Source: Bacteroidales bacterium (GTDB lineage: Bacteria > Bacteroidota > Bacteroidia > Bacteroidales > UBA1715). Taken from it: a stretch of DNA of 64,000 nucleotides. Location: assembly GCA_017516865.1 (NCBI GenBank), contig JAFXAU010000013.1:37711-101710 (forward strand). Reading direction: 5' to 3'. The position numbers and the translations under genes were made by a program. The notes below the pieces were generated by a model. The model was not told where the DNA came from. It did not search any database and saw nothing but the letters and a program-made list of their open reading frames with translations. Of this stretch, positions 16,901 through 25,531 are shown piece by piece; within the stretch, counting starts at the first letter, position 1; the number at the start of each line of letters is the position of its first letter.

Positions 16901-17908
16901 CTTGTTGTCACAAAAGATGTGGAGAAAATGAAAGCAAAATATCCCGACATTTCCGTCATCGGCAATATGAACGTCTCGCTTCCGAATGATTTTGCGACAA
17001 TTTCACTCAAAAATGAAAATGGAATTACCATAGCACAAACATTGTATTCCGACGAATTTCCTCATGCACAAAAGGCCGACGGCTACGGCTATTCCTGCGA
17101 AAACATAAACGGCACATGGTATTCGCCAAGCCAAGGCGGAACACCGGGAACCAAAAACGACGAAGAACCCGAATATCCAACATGTGAATGCAATTTGGTG
17201 ATAAACGAAATAAACTACGTCTCGGGCAGCACTTCCGACTCGGGCGACTGGATTGAATTATACAATCCGACGGAATCTTCAACCATAAATCTGAAAGATT
17301 ACATGATTAAAGACAAAGGAGGCAACATTTCCGTCATTTACGACGACATTATCGTTGCTCCAGGCGAATACGTTGTCTTTGCCGACAATATTGAGAAATT
17401 CCACACGATATATCCCGATGTTGAGTGCCATCAGATTGAACTGTCGCTCAATAACTACGTGGACGAGATTTCTCTGTACGATTCGTATGAATATCTTATG
17501 GACAATGTGTCGTATTCAATGTTCGAAAAAGCGTGGACTAAATCGGCATTTGGAACAGGAAGAACGCTTTCGCTCCTTTCTCCTGACTACGACAACAGCA
17601 AAGGCCGCAGTTGGGCAACGAGCAAAAGTCTCGGCACCCCAGGAGCACCAAACGATTATCTTTCGGCAATCAACGAAATACAAAATGTTGCCTTGTCGAT
17701 TTATCCGAATCCTTGTACCAAAACAGTCACAATTGCCTACGACGGCAGTTTTACGTTCGAAATTGTTTCCTCCGAAGGAAACATTGTTCGTTCGGGCAAC
17801 GGCAACCAGTCGCAGACAATCGACGTAACAACACTTTCTTCGGGAACGTATTTAATTGTAATCCGCGACGGACAAATTTTTGAAACACGATTGTTTGTGA
17901 GAAAATAA
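13961..17908 (+). CDS. CotH-type kinase-like surface protein with lamin-tail domains and T9SS sorting domain
   Basis: The 1315-residue secreted protein has a signal peptide (to about 20) and a first lamin-tail-like domain (LILNEIVAKNG, DWIELRN). A galactose-binding-like segment follows (to about 270), then a chitobiase C-terminal-like beta domain (about 345-425, VSLRYTTNGSVPT). The CotH kinase-like domain spans about 430-820, with SFHMILLRNAGND, YQPAVVYINGKYYGIQNVREK and LLFDCDHGFG. Two further lamin-tail domains follow (IAINEIYYH, LVINEINYV), and the T9SS type A domain begins near LSIYPNPC. CotH is a secreted protein kinase in Bacillus spore coats; homologues here are probably exported and anchored via T9SS. 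No transposon-like signs. Confidence 0.88.
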   Translation: MKKLFLIFAISVFFFNAFSQSLILNEIVAKNGVSYTNSNGKSPDWIELRNISSQAVDLSEYSITTSKMRNAVVPLGSGKLAANGYMLFEAKKENSDVAQWSTVVDYGDVFSYVVPEETISGWTSSSFDDSQWNKGKTPIGYGETDIVTSVQNTRSVFIRKTFTVKHVESVAQMMLHMDCDDGFIAYVNGIEIARSNMNSTDFDAFATTYTDGIMKEGQTPPSYAITNFSKLLLEGENTLCIQIHNCSDESSDLIGIPILSVGYADSFNDVQSLSQHLSLPCGKSLSLDASSDTLFLLKNSEIIDKISWKDLPVDVSIGRIDGDNQNVYYFSETTPNKKNSSSAFVAKTLSKPKLTPNAGIYETQIYVKTYSSDNKVSLRYTTNGSVPTESSPIFPDSLKVSNNTNLRVRAFRDGYLPSETATASYLYVQYQTLPIASITVKHADFFDYNTGIYMEGPNAESADPHYGANYWQDWEVPVHFEYFDTDGTRVVSQDVGCKIGGNWSRANAQKTLKLYARDKYGKDKINYQFFKDKPISSFHMILLRNAGNDFRNSQMIDGTIAELAKEMNIDRQAYQPAVVYINGKYYGIQNVREKQNEHYIVENYGYDKEDIDVVKNGYELVNGSDNDYWEMRNFIENNDMSNSSTYERAKKLLDIPSYIDYYVLETFIVNDDWPGNNYACWHSRSENTPWRYLLFDCDHGFGIWNLEEKLIGINHNNKIYTTFEWCTDATSTHYANDANTTKLLRSLLKSPEFRRDYMNATADRLNTTLSASNIRNVIDSVENLISDEIPNHVRKWGDNYYTLDRQQQNVANMREFGRRRGDILRMQTEEFFSTNGSYKLSLNISENGAGFIHLNSIDVKKFPWNGKYFNNNTITLTAVENPGYTFVRWEGAVSSTEKTISVTTAEATSLTAVFNYVGNEPDIAINEIYYHSLTDDETIWVELLNNGEQAINLSNWTLTVDRYNQTFTFPENSVISAGEYLVVTKDVEKMKAKYPDISVIGNMNVSLPNDFATISLKNENGITIAQTLYSDEFPHAQKADGYGYSCENINGTWYSPSQGGTPGTKNDEEPEYPTCECNLVINEINYVSGSTSDSGDWIELYNPTESSTINLKDYMIKDKGGNISVIYDDIIVAPGEYVVFADNIEKFHTIYPDVECHQIELSLNNYVDEISLYDSYEYLMDNVSYSMFEKAWTKSAFGTGRTLSLLSPDYDNSKGRSWATSKSLGTPGAPNDYLSAINEIQNVALSIYPNPCTKTVTIAYDGSFTFEIVSSEGNIVRSGNGNQSQTIDVTTLSSGTYLIVIRDGQIFETRLFVRK

Positions 17909-18030
17909 CGAAATTTTCCACGTGCATCGTGTATACATTCCGTAGCCGAGCAACGTGAGACAAGAAATCTTTTTATGGTTTTCTGGTTGCTATTGCTTTT
18001 TAAGCAGGTCCGTTTTGAACTTTTTAGTTA

Positions 18031-18333
18031 CTAGATCTTTTCCCAGAAACAAACGCCAAGTCGGTCAATATGTTTACCGATAGGTGTATTTTTTTGTTTA
18101 TTGTAATCTACGAGGTCTATTTTATACAGAATGCCTGTGTCTTCTATCTCATTCAGAATTGTGAGTTTCTGCGATAACGTGATATTGTTGCCCACCAAAG
18201 CCAAATCAATGTCGGAACCTTCACGAAACGTGCCTTTTGCACGAGAACCAAAAATCAAAACTTTCTCTATATTTGTCTGTGAGGCAAATATGGTTTGAAT
18301 ATCTTTTATCGTATTTTCACTCAATCCGAACAT
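18031..18333 (-). CDS. mntA: MNT-domain nucleotidyltransferase antitoxin
   Basis: The 100-residue minimal nucleotidyltransferase has the core motif GSRAKG-x5-SDIDLAL (about 29-45) with the two metal-binding aspartates in DID. In HEPN/MNT systems such an enzyme neutralises the HEPN RNase, in the best studied case by adding AMP groups to it. It starts on the last base of the HEPN gene (TAATG overlap), so the two are co-translated, with HEPN first. A third carboxylate may be D94-x or D-V-D (KIDLVDY). Confidence 0.88.
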   Translation of the reverse strand: MFGLSENTIKDIQTIFASQTNIEKVLIFGSRAKGTFREGSDIDLALVGNNITLSQKLTILNEIEDTGILYKIDLVDYNKQKNTPIGKHIDRLGVCFWEKI

Positions 18334-18770
18334 TAGAACTTATCTTTATGTAACGTGTCTTGTTTTTTCTGACACAAAGTATTATATAATTGTCTCAGCA
18401 AGGGTGAATAGCTGTAGAAGATGTCATTTACAATTTCCAAAACGTCTTCTTCATTATAAGTATGCGATGTTATGTTCCGTGCTTGTGCCATTTTTCTCCA
18501 CGAATCGTGGTTTGTTAGAAGATTATTATCAAATGACAGCTGGATAGTAGTGTTCGGCCCTGATTGAAAATCAAAACCTAAATAAAGAAGATAATCTTGC
18601 AATGTTTTCCATGCCAATTCGAAAGTGTATTCAAACCTTTGAACCAAGCCCTCTTTCTCCAATTCCGACAAATTGTCTTGGGACAAACTTGACTCAGTAA
18701 TTTCAAAAAGTTTTTTACAAGCTTTCTCAAAATTATCAAATCTTTGAAGCCACCTAATATCCTGTTCCAT
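18333..18770 (-). CDS. hepT: HEPN-domain toxin (HI0074 family)
   Basis: The 145-residue all-helical HEPN protein was formerly called nucleotidyltransferase substrate-binding protein HI0074. The RNase motif R-x4-H appears as ARNITSHTY, with Arg-Asn and the downstream His-Thr-Tyr. HEPN toxins of this type cleave RNA; the Tyr after the His is the position modified by the MNT partner in the known HepT/MntA system. The start at 18770 (MEQDIRW) is 22 bases below a TAnnTTTG box. Confidence 0.88.
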   Translation of the reverse strand: MEQDIRWLQRFDNFEKACKKLFEITESSLSQDNLSELEKEGLVQRFEYTFELAWKTLQDYLLYLGFDFQSGPNTTIQLSFDNNLLTNHDSWRKMAQARNITSHTYNEEDVLEIVNDIFYSYSPLLRQLYNTLCQKKQDTLHKDKF

Positions 18771-18792
18771 CTTGAAAGTTTTATTTCTTCCT

Positions 18793-18800
18793 CAAATGTA
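18793..18800 (-). promoter_or_regulatory. -7 box of the HEPN/MNT operon
   Basis: On the minus strand the bases read TACATTTG, matching TAnnTTTG. The HEPN start codon is 22 bases downstream. Confidence 0.55.
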
Positions 18801-18846
18801 AATTATTTTTTTGAAATTTGCATAATGGGTAGTCAGAAATGAATAA

Positions 18847-21336
18847 CTACTTTACCACGACCTTTTTCACTTGCGTTCCACAATGCACAAAATACGTACC
18901 CGACGGCAAAGAAGCGTTATTTTGCACCTTTTGCCCTGCCACGTTGTATATTGCATAATCCTCACAACTGCATTCTATTTTTCCGTTTACAACACGGATT
19001 TGAATATCATCTGCAGAAACAGCGTCTATGGCACTACCACCATTGTTTACTATAAACTCTTGGCTTTGTACCATCTCATATACTTCCTCATCGTAAGGTA
19101 CAACCTTTATCACGTAGTTGGCAGTGATATTTTGTGGTAACGCAATTACAAACGATTCTCCCGATTTTATTTCCACGTTATCTTGCACCACTATAGTTGT
19201 GCCATTGACTTGCTCTACAACTATTTTGGCGGTATATGTTTGGTTTTCTGCATTGCTTATAGAGCATTGAATTGTGCCGTTTTCTTGCTTTTCAAATGAA
19301 AAATCAGCGTTCTTTACTTTATGCACCCCTTTATATACGTGGAGATAACGGTCAGTTTCGCAAGCGTATATAATATTGGGATTATCAGATTTTGCCATTA
19401 AGTTAGTGAGAGGTGTATTAAATGTTTCATATGTCCACGTTTCTCCATAATCATGACTTACTCTTGCAGTATCGTTAGGATATAATTCATTTTCATTTAA
19501 CATAGGCAATACGATATTACCATCGCCATAATTCAAAATCGTAGTTGAACGATTACCAGGGTGTGGCTTATGGTCAGGCAATATATCAAGAACTTGCTTA
19601 AAATTTAAAGTGGTGTCACAAGAATAAAGTCTACCATGTAAATCTGTAATAAGCCATCGTTCTCCGTCTTTATAGTACGTGATTTGTTGAAAACGAGAAT
19701 CATCTGATTTTTTGACATAAGAATGCTTCATGTAATCATGTCCGATAACACCTTCACGAATAAAATCTGGCAATGATAAAATATCCTCGTAATCTTCTTC
19801 TGCATTTATATGAATCGAAAGTAAATCTTTTTGAAGAAAATACTCTTGGTCCGATTTAAACAAGCCGAAACGATCGTTTGCGAATGCACCCCCAGTAAAA
19901 ATACCACCTTCCTCAAAAAAGAATACGCCATCTCTATTCAATTCATATACGTGTTCCCACGTGTCGCCACCATCTTTTGTAGAATAAAGATCAAAATCGT
20001 CAAATACAAAACCTCTATTTTCAGTAATAAATTGCATATCCAAATATTTTTCATCTATCCCGTTTTGGAATTTTATTGTTTTAGCAGTCCAGTTTTCGCC
20101 ACCATCGGTAGAAACGAATAAACTGTCTTTTCCTAATATATACATGGTATTGGGGAAAATTTGCATTTTTTTCAATGTTGTGTTAAAATCTTTGTAAGTC
20201 CATGTTTCTCCCCCATCTTTAGTGTAAAACAAGCGACCTGTTGCACCTTGCCCCACTACAAATACTTCATTAGAAGATTTTACGAGCAATTGTTTCCCTT
20301 TCACATTCCCCATATATGTGTTTTTTGACACCAAACTCGCAAACTCGTTGACTGGTGTAGGCGGAGTATATTTTTCATCGGTTTCTTGATAAGTTCGTAA
20401 ACTATCGGTTGAAACAATATACTTTCCTTTCCCAATATAAGATATTAAACCTTTGACTACCCCATCTCCAAGGTCATGTAGGTACGCAGGAACATAATAT
20501 GGTTGATTATAGCTATAGTCTACAAAATTAATTATTCTACATCCAGGCAGAGTTTTGGTGGTGGAATTACCATTAATTAATATAATCTGACCATTATTAA
20601 ATTGAAATAATTCATCTGGGTCAATTCCTAATTCGGTACGTGTCCACGTTTTTCCTCCATCAGTAGTAACATAATATCCGCGAAATATAAACATATACCC
20701 TAATTGCTCATCGACAAATGTTAAAAAGGTGTTCCGTTCATCATAATAACTACCAAACAACATATTATCGGTTAATTTCTCCCAATGGTTGCCAGCATCC
20801 TTGCTTACATACATATAGATTTCATTTCCCACTGAATTATTGTGTATTATTGCAAATATGGTATTTTCATCGTACCATAAATACTTGCTTATTCTACTTC
20901 CAGTTTCCAATTGTGTAGAAGACGGTGTCCACGAATGTCCACCATCTGTGGTATGTAATAACACAGACTGAAGTTTGTCATTTTCCGTATATGTGGCGAA
21001 GAAGAATCCTCTCAATGAATCAGAAGAAAAACTTAAAAATTGCGGTTTATAGGCATTTTCTTTTTCGTAACTATAGTTTTCTGGTACGTCAGTCACATCG
21101 TAAGTCTTTTGCCAAGTACGACCAGTATCAACAGATTCGGCAAGCCAGCCTTCGTCAGTCGCAACAACAGCATGTCCGCCTTTTGTATATGCATTAAGAT
21201 TATTACCATTACTGCCTAAACGCATATATTTATTAGTTACTTCCGTCCATTCATAATCCAATGGTTGAGCCATACTCGAAGAAAAAGAAAAGAGAGCCAA
21301 AAGGCAAAGAGCGAAGTACGATGTAAAAGTTTTCAT
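18847..21336 (-). CDS. Secreted Asp-box repeat protein with T9SS sorting domain
   Basis: The 829-residue protein has a signal peptide ending ...SSMAQ. It carries many sortilin/BNR Asp-box repeats (DTGRTW, DGGHSW, DGGKTW, DGGETW, DGGENW, DGGDTW, DYGETW) building one or two beta-propellers over residues 20-650. An Ig-like segment (about 680-755) follows, and a T9SS type A C-terminal domain ends in GTYFVHCGTQVKKVVVK. It is expected to be exported to the surface and probably binds protein or glycan; no catalytic set is seen. An unusual Cys-rich C-terminal domain (ECSCEDY, VHCG) is present. It resembles the Asp-box lipoprotein at 12936 in repeat type only. Confidence 0.85.
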   Translation of the reverse strand: MKTFTSYFALCLLALFSFSSSMAQPLDYEWTEVTNKYMRLGSNGNNLNAYTKGGHAVVATDEGWLAESVDTGRTWQKTYDVTDVPENYSYEKENAYKPQFLSFSSDSLRGFFFATYTENDKLQSVLLHTTDGGHSWTPSSTQLETGSRISKYLWYDENTIFAIIHNNSVGNEIYMYVSKDAGNHWEKLTDNMLFGSYYDERNTFLTFVDEQLGYMFIFRGYYVTTDGGKTWTRTELGIDPDELFQFNNGQIILINGNSTTKTLPGCRIINFVDYSYNQPYYVPAYLHDLGDGVVKGLISYIGKGKYIVSTDSLRTYQETDEKYTPPTPVNEFASLVSKNTYMGNVKGKQLLVKSSNEVFVVGQGATGRLFYTKDGGETWTYKDFNTTLKKMQIFPNTMYILGKDSLFVSTDGGENWTAKTIKFQNGIDEKYLDMQFITENRGFVFDDFDLYSTKDGGDTWEHVYELNRDGVFFFEEGGIFTGGAFANDRFGLFKSDQEYFLQKDLLSIHINAEEDYEDILSLPDFIREGVIGHDYMKHSYVKKSDDSRFQQITYYKDGERWLITDLHGRLYSCDTTLNFKQVLDILPDHKPHPGNRSTTILNYGDGNIVLPMLNENELYPNDTARVSHDYGETWTYETFNTPLTNLMAKSDNPNIIYACETDRYLHVYKGVHKVKNADFSFEKQENGTIQCSISNAENQTYTAKIVVEQVNGTTIVVQDNVEIKSGESFVIALPQNITANYVIKVVPYDEEVYEMVQSQEFIVNNGGSAIDAVSADDIQIRVVNGKIECSCEDYAIYNVAGQKVQNNASLPSGTYFVHCGTQVKKVVVK

Positions 21337-21365
21337 ATCATTTGTAGTTTTTAATAATAAGACTA

Positions 21366-21373
21366 CAAAAGTA
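21366..21373 (-). promoter_or_regulatory. -7 box of the Asp-box T9SS gene
   Basis: The minus-strand bases read TACTTTTG; the start codon is 29 bases downstream. Confidence 0.5.
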
Positions 21374-21448
21374 GGGAAAAAGTTGCAAAAGCAGTTGTTT
21401 TTGTTTCATTTCTTTTTTGTGAGCAAAAGAAACTTCAGCTACGGACGG

Positions 21449-22018
21449 CTACCATTTTATCTCCGCCTCAAGCCGCAATACATAACTAACTTCTTCGTGG
21501 ATACCTATTGAAAACGTAAATGGAATGATATTCACGGCGAAACGTTTTTTGCGCGGTGCTATGCGTAGTCCTGCACTGGCATACAAGTCAGGGTAAAAAC
21601 TTCTCACGTAATGCGAGGCACGGCTATATTCTCCTCCCGTTCCAATTAAGCCATGTGAGTAATTAACCTCAGTCCCAACGCCAAAGTATAAAACTTGCAA
21701 CAAAGTTGCGTTTAGACCAATTCCCAAAGTTGTTGTGTTGAAATATTCGTCGGGAGTATCGGTTATTCCCCAACTTGTATAGGTGCCATGTTTTGCGTGT
21801 GGAGCGAGCCAAAGTCCTTCTTTCAGTTGCCGTTGGTAAGAAAGTGTTGTGACAAATCCAACTCCTTCTAGTTTGGTATTTTCAACTATTTCAATGCCAG
21901 CTCCAATTTTTATGCTATTTTTCAAAAATTCCTGTGCATTGGCCCGCACTGCATAACCTACGACTGTCGTAATAATTACCACAATACACCCAAATGTTTT
22001 TTGCATAGTAGTTTGCAT
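21449..22018 (-). CDS. Outer-membrane beta-barrel-like protein, unknown function
   Basis: The 189-residue protein has a signal peptide ending VRANAQ. Alternating hydrophobic strands with aromatic ends follow (LYFGVGTEVNYSH, FYPDLYASAGLRIAP, SYVLRLEAEIKW). The final strand ends with W, as is common for outer-membrane proteins, whose last residue is usually aromatic. I cannot assign a named family. The start at 22018 is 18 bases below a TACCTTTG box; ATG 22006 is an alternative. It is transcribed alone between two unrelated genes. Confidence 0.65.
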   Translation of the reverse strand: MQTTMQKTFGCIVVIITTVVGYAVRANAQEFLKNSIKIGAGIEIVENTKLEGVGFVTTLSYQRQLKEGLWLAPHAKHGTYTSWGITDTPDEYFNTTTLGIGLNATLLQVLYFGVGTEVNYSHGLIGTGGEYSRASHYVRSFYPDLYASAGLRIAPRKKRFAVNIIPFTFSIGIHEEVSYVLRLEAEIKW

Positions 22019-22036
22019 TTTCAGTTTTTAGACAAG

Positions 22037-22044
22037 CAAAGGTA
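22037..22044 (-). promoter_or_regulatory. -7 box of the beta-barrel gene
   Basis: The minus-strand bases read TACCTTTG (TAnnTTTG). Confidence 0.5.
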
Positions 22045-22132
22045 TAGGAAAAAGTTACATCACGCCCTTACAATTTTATCAACAATTTGGCAAAATTACC
22101 AACAATGCACTAAGTACTAAAAATATATTGTC

Positions 22133-22140
22133 TATTTTTG
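22133..22140 (+). promoter_or_regulatory. -7 box of the lysine-rich protein gene and polA
   Basis: TATTTTTG fits TAnnTTTG, so a start at 22128 is excluded and ATG 22167 is chosen. Confidence 0.55.
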
Positions 22141-22166
22141 ACCTTGTAAAAAAGGTTTTGAAGAAA

Positions 22167-22733
22167 ATGAGACTTAGTAAAATTGCGTTCCTATTAGGAC
22201 TATTGATTGTAAGTACAACTGCATTGGCACAGTACGATGACGACGAAACAGTTCAAGCAAGAAAAAGTACCCATAAGAAAGAAAAGGTTAGTGCTCCTAA
22301 TGCTGCCAAAGTAAGCAAGAAGGAGATGAAACAAAAAGACTCTTTCAAATCAAGTGTCAACAAAACAACTCATTTGAGCAAGAAAGAGCAGGCAAAATTA
22401 CAAGCTAAAAAGCAAAAAGAACGTTCTGACAGATATTCCGAAAACCGCGAAAGAATGCAGGACAAGCAGACGGTTAAGAGAATGAAGAAGAACGAAAAAT
22501 ATTCGTACAGAACAAATTCACAAAAAGGAAAGTCGTGGAGCAAGCGAAATGCGAAAGCCCAAAACTCAAAAGCCCGAAAAGCATCAAGGAAAAAGGCTAA
22601 AGCACTCGAAAAACGACAAGACGAAGCTCGCGAAAAATACGAGAACAACGATTACAAGCCGGGGGCTCGTAAAACAACAAAAAGTGGAAAAATCCGCGAG
22701 TTCTACAATCCGTTCAAGCGAGACAAAAAATAG
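22167..22733 (+). CDS. Lysine-rich secreted protein of unknown function
   Basis: The 188-residue protein has a signal peptide (MRLSKIAFLLGLLIVSTTALAQ). After an acidic patch (YDDDE) the mature chain is extremely rich in Lys, Arg, Ser and Gln, with almost no hydrophobic residues. Segments such as KKEQAKLQAKKQKERS look like single helices or disordered polyampholyte. It ends in FYNPFKRDKK. It could bind nucleic acid, LPS or peptidoglycan; nothing in the sequence decides. The gene ends 24 bases before polA and is probably on the same transcript. Confidence 0.7.
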   Translation: MRLSKIAFLLGLLIVSTTALAQYDDDETVQARKSTHKKEKVSAPNAAKVSKKEMKQKDSFKSSVNKTTHLSKKEQAKLQAKKQKERSDRYSENRERMQDKQTVKRMKKNEKYSYRTNSQKGKSWSKRNAKAQNSKARKASRKKAKALEKRQDEAREKYENNDYKPGARKTTKSGKIREFYNPFKRDKK

Positions 22734-22757
22734 GCATTTCGTCTAAAATAGTCGGCT

Positions 22758-25499
22758 ATGGACGAAAAAAAACTCTTTTTAATCGACGGTCATGCAGTTT
22801 TGTACCGTTCGTACTATGCGTTCATCAACAATCCACGCGTAAACTCTAAAGGAGTGAACACCTCTGCCGTGTTCGGTTTCGTAAACACGATTTACGAAAT
22901 GATTCGCTCACAGAAACCGACTCACATAGGCGTTGTATTCGACCCCAAAGGAAAGACGTTCCGCCACCAGATGTACGAAAGCTACAAGGCAAACCGTCAG
23001 GCGACGCCCGAAGACCTCAAAGCAGCCATTCCCGAAGTCATTGAGATTATAAACGCAATGAATATTCCCGTGGTGCAGGTTGAAGGCTACGAAGCCGACG
23101 ATGTTATTGGAACACTGGCAAAACAGGCTGCACGAAAAGGATTCATGGTGTATATGGTGACACCCGACAAGGATTATGCCCAATTAGTCGAAGATTCCAT
23201 CTATATGTACCGTTTGGGACACAACGGCGTCGATATTATGGGACCCAAACAAGTTGCCGAAAAGTTCAGCATTCAACGCCCCGAACAAGTAATTGACCTG
23301 CTCGGTCTCTGGGGCGACAGTTCCGACAATATTCCCGGAGCACCAGGTGTCGGCGAAAAAACTGCAAAAGCACTTATATCCCAATTCGACAGCATTGAAG
23401 GCATCTACGAACACATCAACCAACTGAAAGGAAAGCAGAAAGAAAATCTGCAAAATGCAAAAGAACAGGTTCTTCTTTCTAAAAAATTGGCAACAATCTG
23501 CACCGAAGTCCCCATTTCGTTCGACAATTATAATTTTGTAAAAGAAGATTATAATGCGGCAAAACTTCAGGCAAAATTCAACGAGTTGGAATTTGTAGGA
23601 TTGGCAAAGAAAATGCTCCAAACAACGGTAGAGCCTCAATTTATTCCTGCTCCGCCACAGAAAAAGGATTCGCTTCAACTTGACTTGTTTGCCGACTCAG
23701 CACAGGAAAACAACACGCCCGTGCCAGTCGTTCTTTCTGGCTCATACAGAATCGTGACCGATACGGAATCTTTCTTCAAAAATCTTTCTAAACAACTGAC
23801 ATTTGCGTTTGCGCTAAAAGGTTCTTCTCCCGATGCCATAAACGCAAAACTGTCGGGAATTGCATTTTCGTGGAAAGAAAACGAAGCATTCTATCTCCCC
23901 GTCCACAACGACAAGGAATTACTGCAAAGATTAGCGGCAATCATGACTTCGTGCAACAAAAAAATCACATACAACTTAAAATATTGCGTGTCGGTTTTCT
24001 CGCACTACGACATAACTTTAGGCGGAGAACTCCACGACGCAATGCTTGCACACTATATTATTCAACCCGAAGCACGACACCAGTTAGAAACCATTTCACG
24101 ACAGTTTTTACAACGAGAACTTCATCAATTTGATATTCTTTCGGAAAAGAAATCGGGAATCAGTTCGGAAGAACCGTCCGACGACGTTCTGCGAAAATAT
24201 CTCGGCGAACAAGCCGACGCGCTATACCAAATCATGCCTCTGCTGGAACAAAAGCTACATTCTTTGGGGCAATACGAATTATATTCAAAAATCGAATGTC
24301 CGCTGGCGCCTGTCCTCAGTTCCATGGAAATGACAGGTGTCCGTATCGACGCTCAGGCTCTGCATGAATCATCAAAAATCATCTCCGCTCAAGTTGCCGA
24401 GATTGAAAATAAAATCTACGAATTGGCAGGCGTTACGTTCAATATTGGCTCTCCAAAACAATTGGGCGAAGTTCTTTTCGATAAACTCGAAATTACCGAA
24501 AAGGCTAAAAAAACCAAGACAAAACAATATGCCACAGGCGAGGAAGTACTTGAAAAGCTGAAAGATGCGCATCCTATTGTCCCGTTAATTCTGGAATACA
24601 GAGAGATGAAAAAACTTCTTTCTACATACATTGACAGTCTGCCGCTGCTTGTGAATAAACGGACTGGAAATATCCATGCCTCGTTCAATCAGGCCGTGGT
24701 TGCAACGGGACGATTGAGTTCCACCAACCCGAATTTGCAAAATATTCCTATTCGTACCGAAATGGGACGGCAAATTCGAAAGGTGTTCATCCCTGCCACA
24801 AAAGGCAACATATTCCTGTCGGCAGACTATTCACAGATAGAACTCCGTTTGATTGCACACTTCAGTGGCGACGAACATTTTATTTCTGCGTTTAAAAACG
24901 GTGAAGACATTCATAGTGCCACGGCGGCAAAAATTTTCAACGTGCCAATCGAAGATGTTTCTTCCGACCAACGTAGAAAGGCAAAATCGGCAAATTTCGC
25001 CATTTCGTACGGAACCACGGCGTTTGGATTGTCGCAGACCTTGAACATTCCGCGTAAAGAGGCTCAAGAACTGATAGATAGTTATTACCAAAACTATCCA
25101 CGCGTTAAAGCGTTGATGGATTCTTACATTCAATCGGCACGCGAAAAAGGGTATGTCGAAACCATGTTCCATCGTCGTCGCTACACACCCGACATCAATT
25201 CGCAGAACGCCACAATACGGGGCGTTGCAGAGCGAAATGCCATAAATGCACCAATACAGGGCACTGCTGCCGACATAATAAAAATCGCCATGATTCGCAT
25301 TTTCGAAAGAATGACGGCACAAAAACTCAAAAGCAAAATGATTCTGCAAGTCCACGACGAATTGAACTTCGACGTTTTCCCTAAAGAATTGGACATAATG
25401 AAACAGATTGTAGCAGAAGAAATGCAGAACGCCGTTTCATTACAAGTTCCTCTCATTGCAGAAATCGGCATGGGAGACAACTGGCTCGAGGCACATTAA
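22758..25499 (+). CDS. polA: DNA polymerase I with degenerate proofreading domain
   Basis: The 913-residue family A polymerase has a 5'-3' exonuclease/flap domain (1-265), a 3'-5' exonuclease-like fold (about 330-500) and a polymerase domain (about 505-913). Palm aspartates are D690 (DYSQIELR) and D867 (VHDELNF), matching E. coli D705 and D882. The proofreading site appears dead. The DxE of exo I is replaced by A352 and K354 (FAFALKG), exo II NLKYD is NLKYC (C410), and the exo III aspartate aligns with Gln in YLGEQAD. The enzyme should still remove RNA primers and fill gaps in the cytoplasm. Full length, no frameshift. Confidence 0.95.
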   Translation: MDEKKLFLIDGHAVLYRSYYAFINNPRVNSKGVNTSAVFGFVNTIYEMIRSQKPTHIGVVFDPKGKTFRHQMYESYKANRQATPEDLKAAIPEVIEIINAMNIPVVQVEGYEADDVIGTLAKQAARKGFMVYMVTPDKDYAQLVEDSIYMYRLGHNGVDIMGPKQVAEKFSIQRPEQVIDLLGLWGDSSDNIPGAPGVGEKTAKALISQFDSIEGIYEHINQLKGKQKENLQNAKEQVLLSKKLATICTEVPISFDNYNFVKEDYNAAKLQAKFNELEFVGLAKKMLQTTVEPQFIPAPPQKKDSLQLDLFADSAQENNTPVPVVLSGSYRIVTDTESFFKNLSKQLTFAFALKGSSPDAINAKLSGIAFSWKENEAFYLPVHNDKELLQRLAAIMTSCNKKITYNLKYCVSVFSHYDITLGGELHDAMLAHYIIQPEARHQLETISRQFLQRELHQFDILSEKKSGISSEEPSDDVLRKYLGEQADALYQIMPLLEQKLHSLGQYELYSKIECPLAPVLSSMEMTGVRIDAQALHESSKIISAQVAEIENKIYELAGVTFNIGSPKQLGEVLFDKLEITEKAKKTKTKQYATGEEVLEKLKDAHPIVPLILEYREMKKLLSTYIDSLPLLVNKRTGNIHASFNQAVVATGRLSSTNPNLQNIPIRTEMGRQIRKVFIPATKGNIFLSADYSQIELRLIAHFSGDEHFISAFKNGEDIHSATAAKIFNVPIEDVSSDQRRKAKSANFAISYGTTAFGLSQTLNIPRKEAQELIDSYYQNYPRVKALMDSYIQSAREKGYVETMFHRRRYTPDINSQNATIRGVAERNAINAPIQGTAADIIKIAMIRIFERMTAQKLKSKMILQVHDELNFDVFPKELDIMKQIVAEEMQNAVSLQVPLIAEIGMGDNWLEAH

Positions 25500-25531
25500 A
25501 GACAATCTTTGATTTCTCCCCTATTCCTCTA

